Assembly (NCBI GenBank): GCA_004211435.1
Contig: SECS01000017.1
Coordinates: 1 to 39,145, forward strand
Length of the DNA stretch: 39,145 bases
Direction: 5' to 3'
Source: Novosphingobium sp.
GTDB taxonomy: Bacteria > Pseudomonadota > Alphaproteobacteria > Sphingomonadales > Sphingomonadaceae
Part shown: in pieces, positions 7,058 to 13,922 of the stretch
How positions within the stretch are numbered: the first letter of the stretch is position 1
How the letters are laid out: every line of letters begins with the position of its first letter
The notes under the pieces: generated by a model
The model's input: the letters and a program-made list of their open reading frames with translations, nothing else
What the model was told of the DNA's origin: nothing
The model's database searches: none
Translations under genes and position numbers: made by a program

Positions 7058-8464
7058 ATGAGTTTCAAGGGTCTGAAGCCGATTCTGTACGGCGGCCGCG
7101 AAGTATGGCCACTGGTGGAAGGCGGCAAGGGCGTGTCGGCAACGAACCATGCCAGTTCGGGTGCCTGGGCGGCGGCCGGTGGCATCGGCACGGTCAGCGC
7201 GGTGAATGCCGACAGCTATGACGCCGAGGGCAAGATCGTTCCGCAGGTCTATGAGCAGCTGACGCGCAAGGAGCGGCATGAACAGCTGATCCGCTTCGGT
7301 ATCGACGGCGCGGTTGCGCAGGTTCGCCGCGCGCACGAGATTTCGGGCGGGCAGGGTGCGATCAACATCAACGTCCTGTGGGAAATGGGCGGCGCCCAGC
7401 CGATCCTCGAAGGCGTTCTCGAGCAGACCCGCGGTCTCGTAACGGGCGTCACCTGCGGCGCGGGCATGCCTTACAAGCTGTCGGAAATCGCGGCACGGTT
7501 CGGCGTGCACTATCTGCCGATCGTCAGTTCGGGCCGTGCCTTCCGCGCGCTGTGGAAGCGCGCCTATCACAAGGTGCCCGAACTGCTCGGCGCGGTGGTC
7601 TACGAAGATCCCTGGCTCGCCGGCGGCCACAACGGCCTGTCGAACGCAGAGGACCCGACCAAGCCCGAAGATCCCTATCCGCGCGTCAAGGCGCTGCGCG
7701 ACGTCATGCGCGCCGAGGGCGTTCCCGACGACGTGCCGATCGTCATGGCCGGCGGCGTCTGGTTCCTGCGCGAGTGGGACAACTGGATCGACAATCCCGA
7801 GCTCGGCTCGATCGCCTTCCAGTTCGGCACCCGCCCGCTGCTGACGCACGAGAGCCCCATCCCGCAGGGTTGGAAGGACATGCTGCGCACCCTCGAACCG
7901 GGCGACGTGCTGCTCCACCGCTTCTCGCCGACGGGGTTCTATTCTTCGGCCGTGCGCAACCCGTTCCTGCGCGGCCTCGAGGCGCGCAGCGAGCGTCAGG
8001 TGCCCTATTCGAAGGTCGAGGCGGGCGAGCACACGGTCAAGCTCGACGTCGGCGTCAAGGGCAAGAACTTCTGGGTCGCGCCCAAGGACCTCGAGCGTGC
8101 GCGCACCTGGGCCAATGCCGGCTTCACCGAAGGCCTGCGCACGCCCGACGATACGATCATCTTCGTCGATCCGGCCGAGCGCGACTGGATTCGCCAGGAC
8201 CAGGCAGACTGCATGGGTTGCCTGTCGCACTGCGGCTTCTCGTCGTGGAAGGACCACGACGACTACACCACGGGGCGTTTGGCGGATCCACGCAGCTTCT
8301 GCATTCAGAAGACGCTGCAGGACATCGCCCATGGCGGACCGGTGGACGAGAATCTGGCCTTTGCCGGGCATGCTGCCTACCGCTTCAAACAGGACCCGTT
8401 CTATTCGAACAACTTCACCCCGACGGTGAAGGAACTGGTCGACCGCATCCTGACCGGCGACTGA
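7058..8464 (+). CDS. Nitronate monooxygenase / 2-nitropropane dioxygenase family flavoprotein with Cys-rich C-terminus
   Basis: A 468-residue FMN-dependent TIM-barrel protein. The GVTCGAGMPY segment (130-139), an AGGHNG motif with His191 at the position of the catalytic His of nitronate monooxygenases, and the FMN phosphate-site segments IVMAGGVW and FQFGTRPLLT support the assignment. It is over 100 residues longer than typical family members. The extension carries Cys385, Cys388, Cys392 and Cys415 (C-x2-C-x3-C-x22-C), a plausible metal or Fe-S site. Nitronate oxidation is the family activity, but enoyl-reductase-like relatives exist, so the reaction is not certain. It is 27 bp after the methyltransferase gene and converges on a LysR gene. 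Confidence 0.8.
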   Translation: MSFKGLKPILYGGREVWPLVEGGKGVSATNHASSGAWAAAGGIGTVSAVNADSYDAEGKIVPQVYEQLTRKERHEQLIRFGIDGAVAQVRRAHEISGGQGAININVLWEMGGAQPILEGVLEQTRGLVTGVTCGAGMPYKLSEIAARFGVHYLPIVSSGRAFRALWKRAYHKVPELLGAVVYEDPWLAGGHNGLSNAEDPTKPEDPYPRVKALRDVMRAEGVPDDVPIVMAGGVWFLREWDNWIDNPELGSIAFQFGTRPLLTHESPIPQGWKDMLRTLEPGDVLLHRFSPTGFYSSAVRNPFLRGLEARSERQVPYSKVEAGEHTVKLDVGVKGKNFWVAPKDLERARTWANAGFTEGLRTPDDTIIFVDPAERDWIRQDQADCMGCLSHCGFSSWKDHDDYTTGRLADPRSFCIQKTLQDIAHGGPVDENLAFAGHAAYRFKQDPFYSNNFTPTVKELVDRILTGD

Positions 8465-8469
8465 CCGGA

Positions 8470-8486
8470 CGCGGCCTTAGGCCGCG
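8470..8486. terminator. Hairpin between convergent genes
   Basis: A 7-bp GC stem (8470-8476 with 8480-8486) has a three-base loop that is the LysR stop codon. A short A-run to the right would be transcribed as U on the leftward side of the stem only before the hairpin, so it is a weak terminator at best. Confidence 0.35.
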
Positions 8487-9364
8487 AAAAGCGCGCGCTC
8501 CGCGTCGAAGAGCGCGGCGAGGCCTTCGGCGACGGTCCGGATCGCCAGATCGCTGCGGTCGCGTCGCCGGATCAGCATCCAGGCGTCGCGCGGCGGCGGC
8601 GCGACGTCCAGAGCGCAGCCGCGCAGGCCCGGTTCGCTCCGACCGATGTAGTGCGGCAGGAGCGCGAGACCAGCGCCCGAGAGCGCCGCCATGGCCTGGG
8701 CGAACTGGTTGCTCGCGCGAAAGGCCACGCGCCTGCGCGGATAGTGGCGCGCCAGCCAGCCGGCTTCGGGAACATGGCCATCGGCTTCGTCGAAGCCTAT
8801 GAACACGGGCTCGGCCCCGTGCTCGACGGCGAGGCAGGCGGCGGGCGTGCCGTAGAAGCCATAGCCCAGGGTAACGAGCGGACGCGCGATCACGTCGCCG
8901 TCCTCGGGTCGGCTCAGACGGATGGCGATGTCGGCCTCGTGGCGTTCGAGGCTGATGCTGCGTATGTCCGAAGCGAGGTCTATGTCGAGCGCCGCATGGC
9001 GGACCGTCAATCCCGCCAGACGGCGCGCGAGAAAGCCGTGTGCCAGCGCCGGCGAGGCGTTGACCCGGACCAGCCCTTTCGGCGCGTCGTCGGTTCCGCT
9101 GCGCCCGATCGCGCGCGCAGCGGCTTCCATGTCGCCGGCCGCGGCAAGCGCCTGGTTCCCGGCCGATGTGAGGGCATAGCCCTCAGGCCGGCGCTCGACG
9201 AGTTTCGCACCAGCGCTCTGTTCGAGCGAACGGATGCGGCGGGCGATGGTCGCGTGGTTGACCCCGAGCGCTCTCGCCGCAGCGGACAGGCTCCCATGCC
9301 GGCCGAGCGCCAGGAACACACGTAAGTCCTGCCAGTCGAGATCTGTGCGTTTTCGATCAGCCAT
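8477..9364 (-). CDS. LysR family transcriptional regulator
   Basis: A 295-residue LTTR. The N-terminal winged HTH spans about residues 10-68 (LDWQDLRVFLALGRHGSLSA, then AARALGVNHATIARRIRSLE), followed by a substrate-binding-like effector domain. It is divergent from the SDR/tautomerase pair, with 82 bp between start codons and a 14-bp palindrome 11 bp from its own ATG, so it probably regulates both itself and the SDR unit. LTTRs with a divergent SDR target are common. The effector is unknown. Confidence 0.92.
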   Translation of the reverse strand: MADRKRTDLDWQDLRVFLALGRHGSLSAAARALGVNHATIARRIRSLEQSAGAKLVERRPEGYALTSAGNQALAAAGDMEAAARAIGRSGTDDAPKGLVRVNASPALAHGFLARRLAGLTVRHAALDIDLASDIRSISLERHEADIAIRLSRPEDGDVIARPLVTLGYGFYGTPAACLAVEHGAEPVFIGFDEADGHVPEAGWLARHYPRRRVAFRASNQFAQAMAALSGAGLALLPHYIGRSEPGLRGCALDVAPPPRDAWMLIRRRDRSDLAIRTVAEGLAALFDAERALFAA

Positions 9365-9375
9365 TGTGAAATCAT

Positions 9376-9389
9376 AGCGAATTTTCGCT
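9376..9389. promoter_or_regulatory. LysR-type operator candidate
   Basis: AGCGAA-TT-TTCGCT is a perfect 6-bp inverted repeat with a 2-bp centre in the 82-bp gap between the divergent LysR and SDR genes. Its closeness to the LysR start codon suggests autorepression. Confidence 0.5.
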
Positions 9390-9446
9390 CAGGCGTAAGC
9401 GCCCTAACTCCAGGCTCTGTTCGACAAGGCCAACACGGAGTTCATC

Positions 9447-10157
9447 ATGACCACTGACCGCAAAGTCGCCATCGTTACCGGAGCCTCGCAGGGGCTCGGC
9501 GCCGGTATCGTCGAGGGTTTCCGCGCGCGCGGCTATCGCGTCGTCGCCACCTCGCGCTCCATCGCGCCATCGCAGGATCCCGATCTGTTGACCGTGGCCG
9601 GAGACATTGGTGATCCGGCGACCGGCCGCAAGGTCGTCGAAGCCGCCCTGGCGGCCTTCGGACGCGTCGATACGCTGATCAACAATGCCGGCGTGTTCGT
9701 CGCTTCGCCGTTCACCGACTACACCGAAGCGCAGTATCGCACCAAGCTGTCGACCAATCTCGACGGTTTCTTCTTCATCACCCAGCAGGCGATCGCCGCG
9801 ATGGAAAAGCAGGGAAGCGGCCATGTCTTGCAGATCACCACGACTCTGGCGGAAAAGGCGGACGCGCGCGTGCCTTCGGTGATCGCCGCATTGACCAAGG
9901 GCGGGCTCAACGCCGCGACGCGCAGCCTGGCGATCGAGTATGCGACGCGCGGTATCCGTGTGAACGCGGTTTCGCCCGGAGTCATCAAGACGCCGATGCA
10001 CGTCCCGGAAACGCACGAGGCGCTGGCCGCGCTGCATCCGATGGGCCGTCTGGGAGAGGTCGACGACATCGTTCGCGCGGTGCTCTACCTCGAGGACGCG
10101 CCATTCGTCACGGGTGAGATCCTGCACGTCGACGGCGGTCAGTCGGCCGGTCACTGA
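9447..10157 (+). CDS. SDR family protein lacking the catalytic tyrosine
   Basis: A 236-residue SDR fold protein. The cofactor motif TGASQGLG (11-18), NNAG (79-82), the C-terminal NAVSPGVIKTPMH and the terminal VTGEILHVDGGQS are typical. The active site is not: where classical SDRs have YxxxK, this protein has A147-A-L-T-K151, and the catalytic Ser region reads ITTT. Lys151 and Asn104 remain. The substitution is read directly from the codons and lies inside well-conserved flanks, so it is not a frameshift artefact. The protein may bind NAD(P) without classical catalysis, or use another acid/base. It is followed after 22 bp by a tautomerase-like gene and is divergent from LysR, suggesting a small inducible unit. 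Confidence 0.87.
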   Translation: MTTDRKVAIVTGASQGLGAGIVEGFRARGYRVVATSRSIAPSQDPDLLTVAGDIGDPATGRKVVEAALAAFGRVDTLINNAGVFVASPFTDYTEAQYRTKLSTNLDGFFFITQQAIAAMEKQGSGHVLQITTTLAEKADARVPSVIAALTKGGLNAATRSLAIEYATRGIRVNAVSPGVIKTPMHVPETHEALAALHPMGRLGEVDDIVRAVLYLEDAPFVTGEILHVDGGQSAGH

Positions 10158-10179
10158 TGCGTCATCGGGAGTAGAAATC

Positions 10180-10419
10180 ATGCCGATCGTGACGATCCAG
10201 GTTACGCGCGAAGGAACCGTTCCCGGCGCGGACCGCACGACTGCCGAGCAGAAGGAAGCGCTGTATAGCGGCGTCTCCGACCTGCTCCGAGAGGTGCTGG
10301 GGAAGGATCCCGCAGATACCTTCGTCGTCTTTCAGGAGGTCGAATTGGAGAATTGGGGCCGCAACGGCCTCAGTGTCCCGGCTTACCGCCGCGCCACTTC
10401 GGCCGCAACGAGCGGATAG
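10180..10419 (+). CDS. 4-oxalocrotonate tautomerase-like protein
   Basis: A 79-residue tautomerase superfamily member. The ATG at 10180 is chosen because processing would expose Pro1 of PIVTIQVTREG, the catalytic base of this family. The conserved FVVFQEVELENWGRNGLSV segment near residue 50 matches the region that carries family active-site residues and the C-terminal strand. It probably acts as a small oligomeric enol/keto tautomerase. It starts 22 bp after the SDR stop on the same strand. The substrate is unknown. Confidence 0.85.
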   Translation: MPIVTIQVTREGTVPGADRTTAEQKEALYSGVSDLLREVLGKDPADTFVVFQEVELENWGRNGLSVPAYRRATSAATSG

Positions 10420-10536
10420 CGCCGTGGGGCGGAGAGATGCGCGGAGTGGGGCAACTCGCTCCGTCGCATTCTCGGGGAATTCCGACTTTCAATGCCGGCG
10501 AAATCTCCTATGAGACAGGTGGGTCACGGAGAAAAA

Positions 10537-10758
10537 ATGAATAGTCGCGCCTACCGTGTTACCGTTACCGACCTTGCCAAAGATGCCGATGCAACCCGGA
10601 GCTTCGAGACCACCGGGGTCGAAGTTTGTGAAGACGGGTCACTCTATCTGCCTATGGTTTTGGGTGCCGAAATCGTTTGCGAGAACGACTGGGGCAGTGT
10701 GACGGTCACCAAATTGAACGACAGGTCTGCCGAACGCTTGCGCTCCGAGCCTGTTTGA
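10537..10758 (+). CDS. Small hypothetical protein
   Basis: A 73-residue protein starting at the ATG at 10537, which has GGAG five bases upstream; the frame extends 45 bases further left but without a better ribosome site. It is mixed hydrophilic with alternating beta-like segments (RAYRVTVTDL, GAEIVCENDW, GSVTVTKL), no signal peptide and no membrane segment. I do not recognise a family. A hairpin terminator follows within 15 bp, supporting it as the end of a real rightward transcript. Confidence 0.6.
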   Translation: MNSRAYRVTVTDLAKDADATRSFETTGVEVCEDGSLYLPMVLGAEIVCENDWGSVTVTKLNDRSAERLRSEPV

Positions 10759-10772
10759 ACTTGCTCTTGGGG

Positions 10773-10805
10773 AGGCTGTCCGGCTTCGTCGGGCAGTCTT
10801 TCTCT
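10773..10805 (+). terminator. Intrinsic terminator
   Basis: A 10-bp stem with two G-U pairs (10773-10782 with 10790-10799) and a 7-nt loop containing TTCG is followed by TTCTCT. It follows the small hypothetical gene and overlaps the stop of the convergent HD gene. Confidence 0.6.
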
Positions 10806-11412
10806 AGCCGAGTTCCCATTCTGTATTGCGCCTCAACGCTTCGGTCTGGTCCGGGGTCAGTTGACCGCTGGCAACAAGATCATCGCGAAGCGCGGTCAGT
10901 ATCCTGGTACGCGCCACGCGGAACTGTGCTTCGGGAACGAAGGCATATTCCTGGCGTACGCCTTGCGCATACCATGCATAGATCTGCGCATCCGGTTGCC
11001 AGAGGATGCTGAGATCGGCCTTGAGCAGGATATCGATGGCCACATCACGCGGCATGTCCTGCCCGCGGAAGTGATGGCTCTTGGTTGCGAGGATCATGTC
11101 TGAGACCAGCGCCCTATCGAGCGGAGTCCCGGGCGCGAGCAGGTCGGCAACCGACAGGAAGATTTCCAGCGAAAGGTCTTCGTTGTCCGATCGGGTCGGG
11201 TCGTAGACGATGTCATGGAACAGTGTGGCGGCGATCATTTCCCGCGAAAACGCCGTGTCCTTCGGAATCTGACGCAGCATCAGGTCGATGTGACGGAGCG
11301 TATGATAGTGCCGGTGCGGCTCGCCATGGCGCTCGACGATCATCCCGCGGACCTGGTCGGGCACGCCCAGCCGGTCGAAGGCCTCACCGAGCGACGGGGA
11401 GGGAGCATTCAT
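10804..11412 (-). CDS. HD-domain metal-dependent phosphohydrolase-like protein
   Basis: A 202-residue protein from the ATG at 11412; the open frame extends upstream, but that part is the shadow of the divergent DUF4031 gene. The HD superfamily pattern is visible as HRHYHTLRH (His near 36-41), then TLFHDIVYDPTRSDNE with the HD doublet at His66/Asp67. This spacing matches the predicted metal-dependent HD phosphohydrolases of the COG4339 type. The substrate is unknown. It is divergent from a DUF4031 gene with 102 bp between start codons. Confidence 0.82.
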   Translation of the reverse strand: MNAPSPSLGEAFDRLGVPDQVRGMIVERHGEPHRHYHTLRHIDLMLRQIPKDTAFSREMIAATLFHDIVYDPTRSDNEDLSLEIFLSVADLLAPGTPLDRALVSDMILATKSHHFRGQDMPRDVAIDILLKADLSILWQPDAQIYAWYAQGVRQEYAFVPEAQFRVARTRILTALRDDLVASGQLTPDQTEALRRNTEWELG

Positions 11413-11514
11413 CGAGCCTGGCCTCGGAAACCGGGACGGATCATGGCGGTTCTGAGCACGAGCGGCGAAAATCCGCTTGTGCGACCGCGCGAGTCCTGGC
11501 CCCTTGGAAACACC

Positions 11515-11907
11515 ATGAGCGTATATGTAGATGCCGCCATACATCCCCTGCGAGAAAGGCTCATGTGTCACATGTTCTCGCCCGACTTGGAAGAACTCCA
11601 CGCCATGGCGGACCTGATCGGCATCCAGAGGCGCTGGTTTCAGAATCCGCTGACGATGCGCGTCTCCTGGCCGCATTACGATATCGACCGGGCCCGCCGG
11701 TCGCTCGCGGTCGGCTTCGGCGCGATTGAATGCGACAAGTACCAGACCGTCGCCATGGCGGCGATCATTCAGGGAAGGCCTGAGAAACTGCTGCGCATCC
11801 GGTCGCTCGCCAGCCCGAACCGGGACTTCGCGCCAGCGGCGCACGTACCGGAATGGCTCGCCGAGCAGGGGTTCCCGCAAGCCTGGACCTGGTCGGACGC
11901 CGACTGA
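11515..11907 (+). CDS. DUF4031 domain protein
   Basis: A 130-residue protein whose ATG at 11515 begins the family-typical MSVYVDAAIHPLRERLMCHM. RRWFQ, HYDID and the helix RRSLAVGFGAIE are further family features. Members are small cytosolic proteins of unknown function. The stop lies three bases from the stop of the convergent VOC gene. The first codons overlap nothing, and the region upstream in the same frame is non-coding or shadow. Confidence 0.82.
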   Translation: MSVYVDAAIHPLRERLMCHMFSPDLEELHAMADLIGIQRRWFQNPLTMRVSWPHYDIDRARRSLAVGFGAIECDKYQTVAMAAIIQGRPEKLLRIRSLASPNRDFAPAAHVPEWLAEQGFPQAWTWSDAD

Positions 11908-11910
11908 GGG

Positions 11911-12321
11911 CTAGGCGAAAGGGGTGGCGAATTCGATGCGAATGCCGCCGGGGATGAAGACCAGGAAATGACGCGTCGTCGACCCGGGCCGGATCGGGCA
12001 TGGCGACACGTCGACCACGACTTCGGGATGGACACTCACCTTGTCCCAGACCGCTTCGAGCGCGGCATCGTCGGTCACCGCCAGCGACAGATGATGGAGG
12101 CCGATATTCGCGCGCCGGTCGAAGGCGCGCGCCGCTAAGGGATCGGCGGCGCGCCACAGGGTCAGGAGTGTCACTCCGTCGGACACGAAGATCGACGGGT
12201 AGTCGGCGACTCCGCCGACTTCGTCGAAGCCAAGCAGGCCGCAGAAGAAGTCCCGAGCCTGGTCCAGGTCGGGGACCGTGAGACCGACGTGGTGGACGCC
12301 TCGGGTCAGTTTCTCGGTCAT
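11911..12321 (-). CDS. VOC family protein (glyoxalase/extradiol-dioxygenase fold)
   Basis: A 136-residue protein with paired beta-alpha-beta-beta-beta modules. GVHHVGLTVPDLDQARDFF opens module one with a His ligand candidate, LHHLSLAVTD opens module two with another, and GIRIEF near the C-terminus supplies the Glu. This His/His/Glu arrangement suggests a metal-dependent lyase, isomerase or dioxygenase. Its start overlaps the stop of the PPOX-family gene by 4 bp (ATGA), so the two are translationally coupled. Confidence 0.86.
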   Translation of the reverse strand: MTEKLTRGVHHVGLTVPDLDQARDFFCGLLGFDEVGGVADYPSIFVSDGVTLLTLWRAADPLAARAFDRRANIGLHHLSLAVTDDAALEAVWDKVSVHPEVVVDVSPCPIRPGSTTRHFLVFIPGGIRIEFATPFA

Positions 12322-12926
12322 GGCTTTTCTCCTTCCAGTTCCGCGACGCGCGCGCGCAGTCGGGCCAGTTCGTCGAGCAGGGGTTGGGTGCCGCGCCGGA
12401 TCTCGGCTTCGGTGAAGCGTGGGGTGATGTGCTGCGGGCAGTTCCAGTCGAAGCCGACGACGTCGATCACGAAAGCCCGCTCGGGCTCGGCCGCGTAGTC
12501 GACCGGCATGACGACGGCGATGTCCGCCGGATACTCGCTGATTTGCGCATGGCCGATCAGCTTGAGGCGGCGCTGGTTGGGATAGTCCATGAGGAACAGT
12601 GCCACGCGATCGTCGGCTGCGAGGTGGGCGGTCGACAGGTACTGGCGATTGCCGCGGTAATCGGCGAAACCGATCCGATTGCCGCCCAGTCGCTTGAGAA
12701 AGCCCATCGGTCCGCCGCGATGCTGGACATAGGGCCAGCCGTCTTCGCTGACGGTCGCCATATAGAAGCTGTCGCGGGCGGCGATGAACTCGTCCTCGCG
12801 CGCGCCGAGACTGTCGATCTCGCCGGCCTGGGCTTCCATGCGCGCATAGGAGCCGCGCGAACCCGCGATTTCCTGCAAGGCGCGGCTGCCGGGGCCGAAC
12901 ATCGTGTGAAGAAAGGTCTGTGCCAT
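12318..12926 (-). CDS. Pyridoxamine 5'-phosphate oxidase family flavin-binding protein
   Basis: A 202-residue split-barrel protein. FIAARDSFYMATVSEDGWPY, then VQHRGGPMGF, is the standard N-terminal FMN-binding hairpin of the PPOX-like family, and RVALFLMDYPNQRRLKLIGH is the second conserved block. A C-terminal helix rich in Arg/Glu completes it. Real PdxH specificity residues are not evident, so an FMN-dependent oxidoreductase or a flavin/heme-binding role is more likely. It is first in a coupled pair with the VOC gene and divergent from a LysR regulator. Confidence 0.85.
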   Translation of the reverse strand: MAQTFLHTMFGPGSRALQEIAGSRGSYARMEAQAGEIDSLGAREDEFIAARDSFYMATVSEDGWPYVQHRGGPMGFLKRLGGNRIGFADYRGNRQYLSTAHLAADDRVALFLMDYPNQRRLKLIGHAQISEYPADIAVVMPVDYAAEPERAFVIDVVGFDWNCPQHITPRFTEAEIRRGTQPLLDELARLRARVAELEGEKP

Positions 12927-12943
12927 GCGCAGAGACCTATTCC

Positions 12944-12957
12944 TATAAAGGTTTTAT
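12944..12957. promoter_or_regulatory. LysR-type operator candidate (T-N11-A)
   Basis: ATAAA-GGT-TTTAT (12945-12957) is a perfect 5-bp dyad. Taken from the preceding T (12944) it satisfies the T-N11-A LysR box. It lies in the 76-bp gap between the PPOX and LysR start codons. Confidence 0.5.
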
Positions 12958-13002
12958 GATAATTCCTCTTGATTGGCGTTCACTGTTGCAGTTTGGGGAA
13001 TA

Positions 13003-13902
13003 ATGGACCGGTTCGAAATGCTCGCGGCTTTCGTCGCCGTGGCTGACCAGCGCGGCTTTGCAGCCGCTGCCCGCACGCTCGGGGTTTCGCCGCCGGCGAT
13101 CACTCGCGCCGTCGCGGCGCTCGAGCGGCATCTGGGCGTCACGCTGTTCCAGCGATCGACACGGGCGGTATCGCTGACCGAGGACGGCGCGGCCTTTCTC
13201 GATCGCGCGCGGCGCATCCTGATCGACCTGCGCGAGGCCGAGCAGATCGTGATGGGCGGCCGCTCGACCCCGCGTGGACAGCTTTACGTCACGGCCCCCG
13301 TGATGTTCGGGCGACTGCACGTGCTGCCGGCGATCAACGCCCTTCTGTCCCGGCACGAGGGCCTGAGCGCGCGGATGATGCTGCTCGATCGCAATGTCCG
13401 GATCATCGAGGAGGGCATCGACGTCGCGGTCCGCATCGGTGCGCTGACCGACAGCGCGCTACGCGTGGTGACGATCGGCGCGGTCCGGCAGGTCGTCGTC
13501 GCCAGTCCCGACTATCTGTCGCGACACGGAGCGCCGGCCCGTCCCGCCGATCTCGGCGACCATCGCTGCATTGCCGGAAGCGGCCCGCGGCTCGGCAGCG
13601 CCTGGCCTTTCGGCGCTCGGGGCGAGACGTTGGTCGAGGTGGTGCCGCGCCTGATCGTCAACACCGTCGATGCTACGATAGCTGCAGCGGAGGCGGGACT
13701 GGGGCTCGCCAACCTGCTCAGCTATCAGTCGCAGGATGCGATCGCCGCCGGCCGACTGGTCGAAGTGCTCGCCGACCATGCGCCGGCGCCGATGCCGGTG
13801 AGCCTCCTCTACGAAAGCGGGCGCGCGGCGATGCCGGCGGTGAGAGCCTTCATCGAAGCCATGCGCGAACGCGCGCGGCACAGCGCCTGGGGCGAAAGGT
13901 AA
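13003..13902 (+). CDS. LysR family transcriptional regulator
   Basis: A 299-residue LTTR starting at the ATG at 13003, preceded by a GGGGAA ribosome site; an upstream TTG extension is not needed. The N-terminal HTH region reads MDRFEMLAAFVAVADQRGF, then AAAARTLGVSPPAITRAV and LGVTLFQRSTR, the strongly conserved pattern of the LTTR group whose effector domain resembles PBP2_CrgA-like members. It is divergent from the PPOX-VOC pair and probably controls it. It converges on the OGT-like gene with 20 bp between stops. Confidence 0.93.
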   Translation: MDRFEMLAAFVAVADQRGFAAAARTLGVSPPAITRAVAALERHLGVTLFQRSTRAVSLTEDGAAFLDRARRILIDLREAEQIVMGGRSTPRGQLYVTAPVMFGRLHVLPAINALLSRHEGLSARMMLLDRNVRIIEEGIDVAVRIGALTDSALRVVTIGAVRQVVVASPDYLSRHGAPARPADLGDHRCIAGSGPRLGSAWPFGARGETLVEVVPRLIVNTVDATIAAAEAGLGLANLLSYQSQDAIAAGRLVEVLADHAPAPMPVSLLYESGRAAMPAVRAFIEAMRERARHSAWGER

Positions 13903-13922
13903 GGCCGGCCTGCATCGCATCG

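Noticed and set aside
6143..8371. A long minus-strand open frame opposite the methyltransferase and nitronate monooxygenase genes
   Set aside because: It runs antisense across two well-supported genes and their junction, and has no recognisable domain.
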